Counted from the stretch's first letter, positions 43,833-54,694 are shown. The stretch: 64,000 nt of DNA from Raineyella fluvialis (GCF_009646095.1 NZ_CP045725.1:2604001-2668000); one strand, 5' to 3'. Made by a program: numbers and translations. The notes: generated by a model not told the origin, from the sequence alone.

Positions 43833-44134
43833 CAGGCGGCCTCCCGCCCGGGGCTCTCCAGCTGGAAGAAGACGCCCAAGGGGTCGCCGTGCTCGGTACC
43901 TTCGGCCCCGGCGGGCGTCGTGCCGCGGGTCTCGGCCCACTGGCGGATCACGTCACGATGCGTGGTCACAAGGCTGCGGCCGGGGTGCTCGGGATCCTGG
44001 TCGGGGGAAGAGATCTCCTGGGAGTACGTGAGGGAAGAGGACGACTCCGGGCCCGTACGGACCTTTCCCTCGTCCGGGCCCGCGTCCGTGTGCTGTGAAG
44101 TGTTCTTGGTGTCATCACCGCGTCGGTCCGCCAT
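43832..44134 (-). CDS. small conserved protein of unknown function
   Basis: The 100-residue protein is acidic and hydrophilic. After a disordered start (MADRRGDDTKNTSQ) comes THRDVIRQWAETRGTTPAG and GTEHGDPLGVFFQL, a pattern seen in small actinobacterial proteins of unknown function. AAAGGGAC sits 5 bases before the ATG at 44134. Its stop overlaps the aldehyde dehydrogenase start, so the two genes are coupled. No membrane segment or signal peptide is present. Confidence 0.7.
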   Translation of the reverse strand: MADRRGDDTKNTSQHTDAGPDEGKVRTGPESSSSLTYSQEISSPDQDPEHPGRSLVTTHRDVIRQWAETRGTTPAGAEGTEHGDPLGVFFQLESPGREAA

Positions 44135-44413
44135 GGGTGTCCCTTTCGGCTCGGTTCTCGTGATGGTCTGGACTGCATCATCCGGCGGCCGTTCGGCCGC
44201 TCGATTGCTCTTACCCAGCACCGCAGGGGTCACACCATCGGCCCGGGTTCAGCCCTCAGGACCCTGCCCGGCTCGGAACGCCCGGCTGTAGCGCCCCTCG
44301 GCCTCTTCGAGGAGGCCCTCGGACAATCGGGCGACGGGCACGGCCTCCCCCAGAAGGGCTCGGCCTCCGGACCCCGCCCGACCGGGCGACCGGTCAGCAC
44401 CCAGGCGAACCGC

Positions 44414-44668
44414 TCAGGGTTCTGCGGAGCCGCCGACCCCCTCCCCATGATCACCGTGTTCGACAAGCATCTGACCCTGCGGACGGGCCAGTGCAACGTC
44501 CGGCACTGGGTCCCCGACTTGCTGCCGCTGGTCGAGGACCCGGCCGACCCTTTGGGCACCCAGGACCTGGTCACGCACCGGGTCCCGCTGGAGGAAGCGC
44601 CCCGGCGGTACGACGTCTTCCGGCGCAAGGCCGACGGCTGTGTGAAGGTGGTGCTGACGCCGCAGTGA
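44414..44668 (+). pseudogene. C-terminal remnant of a zinc-dependent alcohol dehydrogenase
   Basis: About 80 codons match the C-terminal fifth of GroES-like zinc alcohol/formaldehyde dehydrogenases: GAADPLPMITVFDK, LTLRTGQCNVRHW, DDLLPLVED-like DLLPLVEDPADPLG, and KADGCVKVVL before the stop. Upstream of about 44414 the similarity is lost in all frames, and the Rossmann and catalytic zinc parts are absent. The ATG at 44447 is inside the conserved region and is not a real start. This is probably a deletion relic. The 280 bp between it and the small gene at 44134 hold nothing I can support. Confidence 0.65.
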
Positions 44669-44687
44669 TGGCCAGCGTGAGCCGGCC

Positions 44688-45583
44688 TCAGAAGTCGTCG
44701 ATCACCAGCTTCTTCATGCCCATCATGTGCTGGTAGGCGTTGGGGCGGCTCAGGAGCTCGTCGAAATGGGCGGGGACGATCTGCCAGCTGACTCCGAACT
44801 GGTCCTTGCACCAGCCGCACGCCTCCGCCTCGGGGACGCTGGACAGGTGCTCCCAGAGGGTGTCGATCTCGGCCTGGTCCTCGCACTTCACCATGAACGA
44901 GACCGCCTCGTTGAAGGTGAACGGCTGCGGGGCTCCCGAGTCCATCGCGGCGAACCAGACGCCGGCAAGCTCGATGTCGCCGAACATCACCGAGCCCACC
45001 TCGGCGGGTCCCGCCGGTTCGGTGTACGGCACCAGCTGTCCGGGCCGGGAATCGGGGAAGACCCTGCCGTAGAACTGCAGTGCCTCGCGGGCCCGGTTCT
45101 GCGCGACGTTGCCGAACAACAGGCAGGGAACGATGGTCGGGCGCCAGTCTCCCTCGGGGTTGCCGAGGATCAACTGCCAGGTCAGCCCGAAGCGGTCCTG
45201 CACCCATCCGTAGTACTGGCTGAACGGGTACTCCTGGAGCGGCATCAGCACCTCGCCGCCGTCGGCCAGTGCCCCCAGAGGGCGTCCAGCTGCTCTCGTG
45301 CCCGGGGGTCCTTGCCGGTGTCGAAGCCGACGAAGAACGAGATGGCGGGCGTGAAGGGGAACTCCGACCCGGCGTTGATCGCCGTGAAGGGCTGGCCCGC
45401 CAGTTCGAACTCGACGGTCAGTACCTGGCCGGCGTAGTCCTTCTGGAAATCGGGGAGGTCCTCCGTCGGGTAGCGCATCAGGTTGACGATGCGGGCGTCG
45501 GGGAAAACAGAGGTATAGAAGGTGACGGCCTCCTCGGCCGCATGGTCGAACCACAGACAGGGGACGATCTTCTGCACGGCCAC
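44688..45583 (-). CDS. VOC-family protein, two PhnB-like domains (frameshifted as read at 45272-45276)
   Basis: The protein has two tandem glyoxalase/bleomycin-resistance-like domains of the PhnB/3-demethylubiquinone methyltransferase-like group. Each begins IVPCLxF and ends GVxWQI or GLTWQL. The frame breaks at a run of five C at 45272-45276; a sixth joins LDALWG to ALADGGEVLMPL and gives 298 residues. In this group the metal-binding and catalytic residues are often lost, so a methyltransferase name would be unsafe. The function is unknown. It ends 19 bp from the alcohol dehydrogenase remnant. Confidence 0.85.
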
Positions 45584-45919
45584 TCCTCGGGGCTCGCGGT
45601 CAGGTCTCCTGTGACCCTACTGGCCGCCGGCTCTGTGCGGCAGGGGCGGATGCTGTGGATCGCGGGATGGTGAACATCCGGGCTGCCCCGACAATTCACC
45701 CAAGCGGCTGATCCCGGCCTCTGGCAGGTCGCGGGTTCGCTCGCTTAGAGTGGACACGGGCCCTTCCCGCTGGGGCCCGCTCGGCACCGTGGGTGCCGGG
45801 GAGCGTGTCCCCCCTCGGTCGCTCCGGGGCCCGGGTCCTGCACCGATCGCGCTGCCGAAGGCGTGACGATCGATGTCCCCTTATCGATTGCCGTCGTGCG
45901 ACCCGAACGGGACACACTG
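45584..45919. other. gene-free region upstream of the lytic transglycosylase gene
   Basis: 336 bp between divergent genes. TAGAGT at 45746-45751 could be a -10 element on the plus strand. Short hairpins follow, for example GGCACC / GGTGCC near 45783-45797. I checked for the c-di-AMP (ydaO) riboswitch often found before wall hydrolase genes and do not see its conserved GGGGAACC or GUCAGCUAACC boxes. Confidence 0.4.
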
Positions 45920-47260
<1,341 letters not shown>

Positions 47261-47472
47261 CGTAACGCCTCCGTTACACGAGGTCAGCGTCGCCGAAATA
47301 CCCGCGCGGCAGTCTGTCCCCAAGACAGTCGGAGCCCGTCCGCGCGATGGGCCGGCAGGGAGGGGTTGCCATAGCCATCACCGCCGCACCAGTCGGCTCG
47401 CCCACGGACCCCCTGACTGCGCTCGACGACCGTTGCGTACGCCGTTCGCGGCTGCCTTCCCAAGGGGAAGGG

Positions 47473-48363
47473 TCAGTGGCGCGGGGACACGTCCTCGCCG
47501 TACCGGTCAATACAGAACGTCTCGAGGCGACGACACAGCGACTCCAGTTGCCCGCGCGCATGGTGGTGGGGATCCCACGCGCCGCACAGGTGGATCCGCA
47601 AGGGCCCCTCGGGCGTGAGGATCCGCAGGGCCTCGAGGCCGAAGCGCGGGTCATCGGTCACCACCGCGATTCCCCGCCCCGCGGCCGCGACGGCCATCGC
47701 CACCTCCGGGCTGAAGAACCGGTGGGTCCGGCGTGGGGCGCTGCGGATCAATTCCGCCGCCGAGTCCAGCGCACGGCGCGCCGGGAAGTCCTTGTCCAGG
47801 ACGAGCAACTCGTGATCCAGGAGATCGGCGAGCTCCACAGCTCCCCGCCCTGACAAGGGATGGTCCGCGCGGACGCAGGCGAAGACCGGCAGTTCCGCGA
47901 TCGGGCGCGACTCGAGCCAGGGCGGTGGGGCCGCGGCGGCGATGTAGAGGTCGGTGCTGCTCGGGGCGTCGAACAGCCTGTCCAGGCCGACGGTGCGTAC
48001 TGACGGCATCGGGTCCTCGGGCGTGAAGGTGACCAGGAACGGAGCGATGACGTCGGTCAGCGTCGTCCCCAAGGTGGTGATCGCGATGTCCTGCATGGCA
48101 CCGCTGGCGAGATATCCGGCCGCCCTGCGCGCCTTCTCCTCACGGGCCAGTAGGTCCCGCGCCATCGGGAGGAACGCGCGTCCTGCCGCGGTGAGCTGCA
48201 GCCGACCACCCTGGCGGCTGAACAACGTCAGGCGCAGCTCCCGCTCCAACGCCTGGATCTGGCGCGAGACCGACGGCTGACTCACGTGCACGGCCTGTGC
48301 GCCCGCGGTCACGCTGCCGCCGTCCGCGGCTGCCACGAAGTACCTCAGAACGGTGAAGTCCAC
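47473..48363 (-). CDS. LysR-family transcriptional regulator, divergent from the gab operon
   Basis: The 296-residue regulator has the N-terminal helix-turn-helix (FVAAADGGSVTAGAQAVHVS then QPSVSRQIQALE) and a two-lobe effector domain. The GTG at 48363 is chosen over an ATG at 48375 because GGAGG at 48369-48373 lies 5 bases before it and a regulatory palindrome covers the ATG. LysR regulators usually control the divergent gene, here gabT, and repress themselves. The effector might be 4-aminobutyrate or a breakdown product; this is inference from position. Confidence 0.9.
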   Translation of the reverse strand: MDFTVLRYFVAAADGGSVTAGAQAVHVSQPSVSRQIQALERELRLTLFSRQGGRLQLTAAGRAFLPMARDLLAREEKARRAAGYLASGAMQDIAITTLGTTLTDVIAPFLVTFTPEDPMPSVRTVGLDRLFDAPSSTDLYIAAAAPPPWLESRPIAELPVFACVRADHPLSGRGAVELADLLDHELLVLDKDFPARRALDSAAELIRSAPRRTHRFFSPEVAMAVAAAGRGIAVVTDDPRFGLEALRILTPEGPLRIHLCGAWDPHHHARGQLESLCRRLETFCIDRYGEDVSPRH

Positions 48364-48373
48364 ACCCACCTCC

Positions 48374-48388
48374 ATACGTAAACCGTAT
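48374..48388. promoter_or_regulatory. LysR-type palindrome ATACG-N5-CGTAT
   Basis: A perfect dyad of the T-N11-A type lies just upstream of the Shine-Dalgarno of the LysR gene in the 160-bp region shared with gabT. Its place suits autorepression and anchoring of the regulator. Confidence 0.6.
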
Positions 48389-48523
48389 GAACTACATGAT
48401 CAATCGGCATTGGACAGCATAGGACTCGCCAGTCCACTCTCTTGTCATTCCACCTTGCGGGATATCACTTGACCCGCATGACCCCCACGCCACCAGCGGT
48501 GACGTGCAGACGGGAGCCACTCA

Positions 48524-49861
48524 ATGACCAACATCACCCAGCAACGAAAGATCGTCACCGAGGTCCCCGGGCCCCGTTCGCGTGAGCTCCATGCTCGGAC
48601 CACGCGTGCGGTGAGCGCCGGTGTGGGAATCGGTTTCGCGGCCTACATCGAACGGGCCGGCGGCGGGCTCCTGACCGATGTCGACGGCAACGAACTCATC
48701 GACCTGGGGGCCGGAATCGCCGTCACCACGGTCGGCAACGCGGCCCCGCGCGTCGTACAGCGGGTCCAGCAGCAGGTCGCGGACTTCACCCACACCTGCT
48801 TCATGGTGAACCCGTACGAGGAGTACGTGGACGTCTGTGAAGCGCTCAACGAGCTCACCCCCGGCGACCACGAGAAGCGCTCCGCTCTGTTCAACTCCGG
48901 CGCCGAAGCCGTCGAGAACGCTGTCAAGGTCGCGCGCTCCTACACCGGACGCGACGCTGTCATCGCGTTCGACCACGCCTACCACGGCCGGACCAACCTC
49001 ACGATGGCTCTGACCGCGAAGAGCCAGCCGTACAAGCAGGGCTTCGGGCCGTTCGCCGGGGAGATCTACCGCGCACCCATGGCCTACCCCTACCGTTGGG
49101 CCGGCGGCCCCGAGGCGTGCGCGGAGGAGGCCTTCTCCACCTTCGTCGCGCAGGTGCACACCCAGGTGGGTGAGCAGAACGTCGCCGCGGTGGTCCTCGA
49201 GCCCATCCAGGGCGAGGGAGGCTTCATCGTGCCGCCGCCCGGCTTCCTCGGCGCGCTGGCCGAGTGGTGCACCAGGAACGGCATCGTCTTCGTGGCCGAT
49301 GAGGTCCAGACCGGCTTCTGCCGCACCGGCGACTGGTTCGCCTGTGACCACGAGGACATCGTCCCCGACATCATCACCACCGCGAAGGGAATCGCCGGCG
49401 GCCTGCCGCTCTCGGCGGTCACCGGTCGAGCCGAGATCATGGACGGCGTCCAGTCCGGCGGGCTGGGCGGAACGTACGGTGGCAACCCGATCGCCTGCGC
49501 CGCCGCCCTCGGCGCGATCGAGACCATGCGTGAGGACGACCTGGTCGGCCGGGCCCGCGAGATCGGCGACATCCTCAGCCTGCGCCTGGGTGAGCTGGCG
49601 GAGCGGTTCCCGGTCGTCGGTGAAGCGCGGGGACGCGGCGCGATGCAGGCGATCGAGCTGATCGCCGGTGGCGACGACCACAGCCCGAACGCCGCCCTGA
49701 CCAAGGCCGTCAGCGCATACGCCCAGACCGAGGGGGTCGTGACGCTCACCTGCGGCACGTACGGCAACGTCATCCGCTTCCTGCCGCCGCTGGACATCAC
49801 CGACGATCTCCTCCACGAGGGCCTCGACGTCGTCGCCGCCGGTCTGGAGAAGCTCGCATGA
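48524..49861 (+). CDS. gabT: 4-aminobutyrate aminotransferase
   Basis: This class III PLP enzyme moves the amino group of 4-aminobutyrate to 2-oxoglutarate, giving succinate semialdehyde. The 445-residue protein shows FNSGAEAVENAVKVAR near residue 124, VVLEPIQGEGGF near 224, the cofactor Asp in FVADEVQTGFCRTG, and the Schiff-base Lys in TTAKGIAGGLPLSA near 288. GGGAG precedes the ATG. It leads a four-gene unit; gabD starts inside its stop (ATGA). Confidence 0.94.
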   Translation: MTNITQQRKIVTEVPGPRSRELHARTTRAVSAGVGIGFAAYIERAGGGLLTDVDGNELIDLGAGIAVTTVGNAAPRVVQRVQQQVADFTHTCFMVNPYEEYVDVCEALNELTPGDHEKRSALFNSGAEAVENAVKVARSYTGRDAVIAFDHAYHGRTNLTMALTAKSQPYKQGFGPFAGEIYRAPMAYPYRWAGGPEACAEEAFSTFVAQVHTQVGEQNVAAVVLEPIQGEGGFIVPPPGFLGALAEWCTRNGIVFVADEVQTGFCRTGDWFACDHEDIVPDIITTAKGIAGGLPLSAVTGRAEIMDGVQSGGLGGTYGGNPIACAAALGAIETMREDDLVGRAREIGDILSLRLGELAERFPVVGEARGRGAMQAIELIAGGDDHSPNAALTKAVSAYAQTEGVVTLTCGTYGNVIRFLPPLDITDDLLHEGLDVVAAGLEKLA

Positions 49862-51330
49862 CCGCTGAGCTCCAGACCCAGGCCCCGGACTTCCTCGGCG
49901 ACGTCCCCACCGGCCTACTGATAAACGGCCAGTGGCGGCCCGCCGCCTCCGGGGAGACCCTGCCCGTGCTGGACCCGGCCACCGGCGCCGTGCTCGCCGA
50001 GGTCGCCGCGGCCGACGCGACGGATGCGCTCGAGGCGCTCGCGGCAGCCTCCGCCGCCCAGCCCGCCTGGGCCGCGGTCGCGCCGCGGGAGCGGGCGGAA
50101 CTGCTGCGTGCCGCGTACGAGGCGATCATCGCCCGTGCCGAGGAGTTCGCCCAGTGCATGACGTACGAGATGGGCAAGCCGCTGGCCGAGGCCCGTGGCG
50201 AGGTCACGTACGGGGCGGAGTTCTTCCGGTGGTTCTCCGAGGAGGCCTGCCGGGTCGACGGACGGTGGACGACGGCGCCGGACGGCAAGACGCGGCTCCT
50301 GACGATGAAGCAGCCGGTGGGTCCCACGCTGATGATCCTGCCGTGGAACTTCCCCCTGGCCATGGGCACGAGGAAGATCGGACCGGCCATCGCCGCCGGC
50401 TGCACCATGGTGGTGAAACCCGCCCAGCAGACCCCCTTGACCACCCTCCTGCTCGCCAAGGTCCTGCAGGAGGTGGGCCTGCCGGACGGCGTACTGAACG
50501 TCATCACGACGCGCCGGACCGGCGAGACGATGGCGCCGGTCATCGCCGACCGTCGCCTGCGCAAGGTGACCTTCACCGGGTCGACGGCCGTCGGCACCCG
50601 CCTGCTGGAACAGTGCGCCCCGCGGGTCCTCCGCGTCTCCATGGAGCTCGGCGGCAATGCGCCGTTCATCGTCTTCGAGGACGCCGACATCGACAGCGCC
50701 GTCCGGGGCGCCATGCTCGCCAAGATGCGCAACACCGGCGAGGCCTGCACTGCCGCCAACCGATTCCTGGTCCAGGACACGGTGGCGGAGGCCTTCTCGG
50801 CCAAGCTCACCGCCGTCATGCAGGAACAGCGCCTCGGACACGGCGCCGCGGAGGGCACCCAGGTGGGCCCCCTGATCGACGGGCGGGCCCGCGACGGCGT
50901 GGACGCGCTGGTCCAGGACGCCGTGGCGCACGGCGCCACGCTGCGCACCGGCGGCGCGAGTGTCGAGGGTCCCGGTTACTTCTACGAGCCCACGGTCCTG
51001 ACCGACGTCCCCTCGGATTCACGTATCGCCGTCGAGGAGATCTTCGGTCCCGTCGTGGCGATCTCGACGTTCGCCACGGAGGAAGAAGCGATCCGGCGGG
51101 CCAACGACACCGATTACGGGCTGGCCTCATACGTGTTCACCAAGGACCTGGGCCGGGCGGTCCGGGTGAGCGAGGCACTGGAGTACGGCATGGTCGGCGT
51201 CAACACCGGGATCGTCTCCAACCCCGCCGCACCCTTCGGCGGAGTCAAGCTCAGCGGCCTCGGCCGCGAGGGCAGCCACGAAGGGATCGAGGAGTACCTC
51301 GAGACCAAGTACGTGGGCCTGGCCACATGA
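49858..51330 (+). CDS. gabD: succinate-semialdehyde dehydrogenase (NAD(P)+)
   Basis: The enzyme oxidises succinate semialdehyde to succinate, completing 4-aminobutyrate breakdown. The 490-residue protein has the nucleotide-site PWNFPLAMGTRKIGPA near residue 162, FTGSTAVG near 240, the Glu in MELGGNAPF near 262, and the catalytic Cys in NTGEACTAANRF near 296. The start overlaps the gabT stop and its own stop overlaps the nitrilase start, so translation is coupled through the operon. Confidence 0.94.
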   Translation: MTAELQTQAPDFLGDVPTGLLINGQWRPAASGETLPVLDPATGAVLAEVAAADATDALEALAAASAAQPAWAAVAPRERAELLRAAYEAIIARAEEFAQCMTYEMGKPLAEARGEVTYGAEFFRWFSEEACRVDGRWTTAPDGKTRLLTMKQPVGPTLMILPWNFPLAMGTRKIGPAIAAGCTMVVKPAQQTPLTTLLLAKVLQEVGLPDGVLNVITTRRTGETMAPVIADRRLRKVTFTGSTAVGTRLLEQCAPRVLRVSMELGGNAPFIVFEDADIDSAVRGAMLAKMRNTGEACTAANRFLVQDTVAEAFSAKLTAVMQEQRLGHGAAEGTQVGPLIDGRARDGVDALVQDAVAHGATLRTGGASVEGPGYFYEPTVLTDVPSDSRIAVEEIFGPVVAISTFATEEEAIRRANDTDYGLASYVFTKDLGRAVRVSEALEYGMVGVNTGIVSNPAAPFGGVKLSGLGREGSHEGIEEYLETKYVGLAT

Positions 51331-52196
51331 CAGCCGGCCCGCTCTCCGTCCTGGCGGCGCAGGTTCCTCTCCTGCGCGGCCAGGACGCGGTGGACCAGTT
51401 CGCCTCCGAGGTCGCGGCCATGGCCGACGACTTCCCCCGGGCCGGGCTGCTGGTCTTCCCGGAGCTGCACACCGTCCCGGCCGCCGGTGGCACTCCGGAG
51501 CACCTGCGTGCTGCGGCCGAACGTCTCGAGGGGCCCTGGGTCGAGGCCATGAGCGGGATCGCCCGCCGCCACGGCATCCATCTCCTGCCCGGTTCCTTCT
51601 GCGAGGCCGGTCCGGACGGGGAACTCTTCAACACCGCCGTCATGTTCGGTCCCGACGGGGACATCCTGGGGACCTACCGGAAGATCTTCCCGTGGCGGCC
51701 GAGCGAACCGTTCACCCCCGGTGGCGCGTTCACCGTCGTCGACGTCGAGGGCGTCCGGATCGGGCTGTCGATCTGCTACGACGCCTGGTTCCCCGAGCAC
51801 AGCCGCCAACTCGGCTGGCTGGGCGCCGACGTCATCGTCAACATCGTCCACACCACGACCTGCGACCGTACGGCCGAGGTCGTCCTGGCCCAGGCGAACG
51901 CCATCACCAATCAGGTCTACGTGGTGAGTGTGAACTCCGCCGGCCCGGAGGGTGTGGGCCGCAGCCTGATCGTCGATCCCGAGGGGATCGTCCGCACTGC
52001 GGCACCCGCCGCCGAACGCCTGATGCTGACCGACGTCCTCGATCCGGCTGCCTGCCGGCGGGTGCGCCGCTTCGGGACCTCGGGTCTCAACCGTCTGTGG
52101 TCCCAGTTCACTCCAGCCGACCATCCGCTCACACTCCCGGCCTACAACGGGCAGATCGAGCCCGAGCGGTGGTCGATCAACCAGAAGGGAGACTGA
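51327..52196 (+). CDS. carbon-nitrogen hydrolase (nitrilase superfamily)
   Basis: The 289-residue protein holds the catalytic triad of the superfamily: Glu in FPELHT near residue 46, Lys in YRKIFPW near 118, and Cys in LSICYDAWFPE near 150. The last fits amidases rather than true nitrilases. In this operon a likely role is to release 4-aminobutyrate, or a precursor, from an amide, for example a guanidinobutyramide- or carbamoyl-type substrate; that is inference from position. The ATG overlaps the gabD stop and the permease GTG starts one base after its own stop. Confidence 0.88.
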   Translation: MTAGPLSVLAAQVPLLRGQDAVDQFASEVAAMADDFPRAGLLVFPELHTVPAAGGTPEHLRAAAERLEGPWVEAMSGIARRHGIHLLPGSFCEAGPDGELFNTAVMFGPDGDILGTYRKIFPWRPSEPFTPGGAFTVVDVEGVRIGLSICYDAWFPEHSRQLGWLGADVIVNIVHTTTCDRTAEVVLAQANAITNQVYVVSVNSAGPEGVGRSLIVDPEGIVRTAAPAAERLMLTDVLDPAACRRVRRFGTSGLNRLWSQFTPADHPLTLPAYNGQIEPERWSINQKGD

Positions 52197-52197
52197 A

Positions 52198-53613
52198 GTG
52201 ACGAACTCATCCCACAAGCCCCCCACCACCCGCACCAGTCGGCACCTCGAGCGCCGCCTGGGCCTCGGCTCCGTTGTCCTGTTCGGGGTGTCGTACATGG
52301 CCCCGCTGATCGTGCTCGGCACGTTCGGCATCGTCGCGGTCGCCACCCACGGCACCGTCGCCGGTGGCTACGTACTGGCCCTGGTCGCCATGCTCTTCAC
52401 CGCCCTCAGCTACGGCAAGATGTCCCGCGTCTTCCCTGCCGCTGGATCCGCCTACACCTACGTCCGCAAGACCCAGAACGGCCATCTTGGCCTCCTGGTC
52501 GGCTGGGCGGCACTGCTCGACTACTTCTTCCTGCCGATGGTCATCTGGCTGATCGGGGCGTCGTTCCTCAACGCCGAGTTCCCGGCCGTCCCCAACGCGG
52601 TGTGGATCCTCGGCTTCATCGTGACCACCACCATCCTCAACCTGCTCGGGATCGTGGTCGCGGAGCGGGCCACCCTGCTGCTGATGGCGTTCCAGGTCCT
52701 GGTCATCGTGATCTTCCTGGCCCTGTCGATCGTCCACCTCAGCCAGCACCACGCCGGCTTCGTCGATCCGGCACCCTTCTGGCACGCGGGAACGACACTG
52801 GGGGCGGTCTCCGCCGGTGCCGCCATCGCCGCCTACTCGTTCCTCGGGTTCGACGCCGTCACCACGATGGCCGAGGAGACCCGCAACCCGCAGCGGGTCA
52901 TCCCCCGCGCGATCCTGCTGGTCGCCCTGATCGGCGGCGGCATCTTCATCGTCATCAGCTACGCCGCGCAACTGGTGCATCCCGGCGCCCAGTTCGCTGA
53001 CCCCGACTCGGCCTCGTTCGAGATCGCCAAGCAGATCGGCGGCGACCTCTTCTCGGCGCTGTTCATCGCCGGCCTCGTGGTCACCCAGTTCGGCTCGGGC
53101 ATCGCCGCGCAGTCGAGCGCCGCCCGCCTGACGTACGCGATGGGCCGCGACGGCGTCCTGCCGAGGCGATTCTTCGGCTACATCCATCCGCGCTACCACA
53201 CGCCCGCGCTGAACATCCTCCTGTCGGCCCTGGTCGGGCTCCTGGCCCTGTTCATGAACGTCACCACGTCCACGTCGTTCATCAACTTCGGCGCCTTCAC
53301 CGCCTTCACCATGGTGAACGTCTCCGTCGTCGCCTACTGGGTCCGGGAGCGGCGAGCGGGCCGGACGCACAACCCATGGGGCTACGTGGTCGCGCCCGCG
53401 GTCGGCGCCCTGATCTCCTTCTTCCTGCTGACCCAGTTGGACCGCAACGCCCTGACGCTGGGGGTGAGCTGGCTGTGCATCGGCGTCGTCTGGACGGCCA
53501 TCCTGACCAAGGGCTTCCGTCAGGCCCCGCCCGAGATGCACTTCGAGGAGGTCGACCCGGAGGCCACCCTCGACCGGGTCGAGGATCCCCTCGAGGGGGA
53601 CCTGACCCGGTGA
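52198..53613 (+). CDS. amino acid permease, APC superfamily
   Basis: The 471-residue protein has about 12 membrane helices. FGVSYMAPLIVLGTFGIVA near residue 24 and SFLGFDAVTTMAEETRNPQR near 217 are APC signatures; the latter loop is typical of the amino acid/polyamine antiporter group. Its position at the end of the gab operon makes 4-aminobutyrate or a related amine the likely substrate. The GTG start is preceded by AAGGGAGA within the nitrilase end. A strong terminator follows. Confidence 0.92.
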   Translation: MTNSSHKPPTTRTSRHLERRLGLGSVVLFGVSYMAPLIVLGTFGIVAVATHGTVAGGYVLALVAMLFTALSYGKMSRVFPAAGSAYTYVRKTQNGHLGLLVGWAALLDYFFLPMVIWLIGASFLNAEFPAVPNAVWILGFIVTTTILNLLGIVVAERATLLLMAFQVLVIVIFLALSIVHLSQHHAGFVDPAPFWHAGTTLGAVSAGAAIAAYSFLGFDAVTTMAEETRNPQRVIPRAILLVALIGGGIFIVISYAAQLVHPGAQFADPDSASFEIAKQIGGDLFSALFIAGLVVTQFGSGIAAQSSAARLTYAMGRDGVLPRRFFGYIHPRYHTPALNILLSALVGLLALFMNVTTSTSFINFGAFTAFTMVNVSVVAYWVRERRAGRTHNPWGYVVAPAVGALISFFLLTQLDRNALTLGVSWLCIGVVWTAILTKGFRQAPPEMHFEEVDPEATLDRVEDPLEGDLTR

Positions 53614-53670
53614 GCTCCCGCAGGTGAGCTCGCCTGGATGAACTCGCCTGGATCAACACCGCGCGCACAC

Positions 53671-53706
53671 AGCGGGGCCGGTCGTCCTCGGACGACCGGC
53701 CCCGCT
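53671..53706. terminator. bidirectional terminator between the gab operon and araD
   Basis: Perfect inverted repeat with 16-bp arms (AGCGGGGCCGGTCGTC and its complement) and a 4-base loop, between convergent genes. Confidence 0.85.
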
Positions 53707-53754
53707 GTGCCTCGTGCTCCGCGACGGGCTGGAGCCCTCAGCTGCCGGCTGGGG

Positions 53755-54465
53755 TCACTGGCCGTAGACGTTCTGGTAGCGGTCGTACAGCCGGTCGATG
53801 TCGGCCTGCTCCATCGGCACCGGGGTGCCGAGCTGACGGGCGAAGTGCACCGTGCGGGCGACGTCCTCCAGCATCACGGCGGCCTTCACGGCCTCGCGGG
53901 CGCTCGCGCCGATGGTGAACGGGCCGTGGTTGGCCATCAGCACCGCGCGGGAACGGCTGGCGCGCAGCGTCTCCACGATGCCCTGACCGATCGAGTCGTC
54001 GCCGATCAGCGCGAACGGGCCCACCGGGATCTCCCCGCCGAACTCGTCGGCCATCATCGTCAGCACGCAGGGGATCGGCTCGCGCCGGGCCGACCAGGCG
54101 GTGGCGTAGTCGGAGTGGGTGTGCACCACGCCGCCGATCTCGGGCATGTGCCGGTAGACGTACGCGTGGGCCGCGGTGTCGGAGGAGGGCTTGCGGTCGC
54201 CCTCGACCAGGGTCCCGTCGAGATCGCACACGACCATCGCCTCGGGGGTGAGGTCGTCGTACGACACGCCGGACGGCTTGATCACCATCAGGTCGGCGCC
54301 GGGAACGCGCGCGGACACGTTGCCCGCCGTCCACACGACGAGGGCGTTGCGGGGGAGTTCGGCGTGCAGCGCGGCGACCTCGGTCTTGAGGCGGTCGACG
54401 ACGGCGCGCAGCTCGTCGGGCACTCCGTCGGGGGCTGTCGAGCTGGCCGCGGTGGTCTGGGACAT
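53755..54465 (-). CDS. araD: L-ribulose-5-phosphate 4-epimerase
   Basis: The zinc enzyme of the class II aldolase/AraD family turns L-ribulose 5-phosphate into D-xylulose 5-phosphate. The 236-residue protein shows the phosphate-binding GNVSAR near residue 47, KPSGVSY near 62, the metal His pair in [12 protein letters not shown] near 112, and ANHGPFTIG near 176. GGGAGGCACCC precedes the ATG at 54465; the longer open frame is not needed. It diverges from araB across 229 bp that hold an operator-like palindrome. Confidence 0.92.
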   Translation of the reverse strand: MSQTTAASSTAPDGVPDELRAVVDRLKTEVAALHAELPRNALVVWTAGNVSARVPGADLMVIKPSGVSYDDLTPEAMVVCDLDGTLVEGDRKPSSDTAAHAYVYRHMPEIGGVVHTHSDYATAWSARREPIPCVLTMMADEFGGEIPVGPFALIGDDSIGQGIVETLRASRSRAVLMANHGPFTIGASAREAVKAAVMLEDVARTVHFARQLGTPVPMEQADIDRLYDRYQNVYGQ

Positions 54466-54563
54466 GGGTGCCTCCCTGTGCCGGGCTCCGATGCCCGGTC
54501 TCGTATCGGTCCGGGACGGAGGCGGCCCCTGCACTTCTTGTCCGGGGGACTGTTCCTCCGCTC

Positions 54564-54579
54564 ATGTGAACGGTAACAT
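54564..54579. promoter_or_regulatory. operator-like palindrome in the araD/araB divergent region
   Basis: ATGTGAACGGTAACAT matches the perfect palindrome at the araA promoter at 14 of 16 positions and has the central CG step usual in LacI-family operators. It lies about 100 bp before each start codon. Confidence 0.7.
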
Positions 54580-54694
54580 TGTCGACGACCGAGGTCCAGT
54601 GCACCCCTGTGCAGAACGGGTGTGCCGACGTGACATGCTCGGACCACCGGCCGACCACGCGGCGCCGGCACCAGAACGACCAGGAGGATCAACG

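Noticed and set aside
45584-45919. c-di-AMP (ydaO) riboswitch before the lytic transglycosylase
   Set aside because: The conserved boxes of the family are not present.
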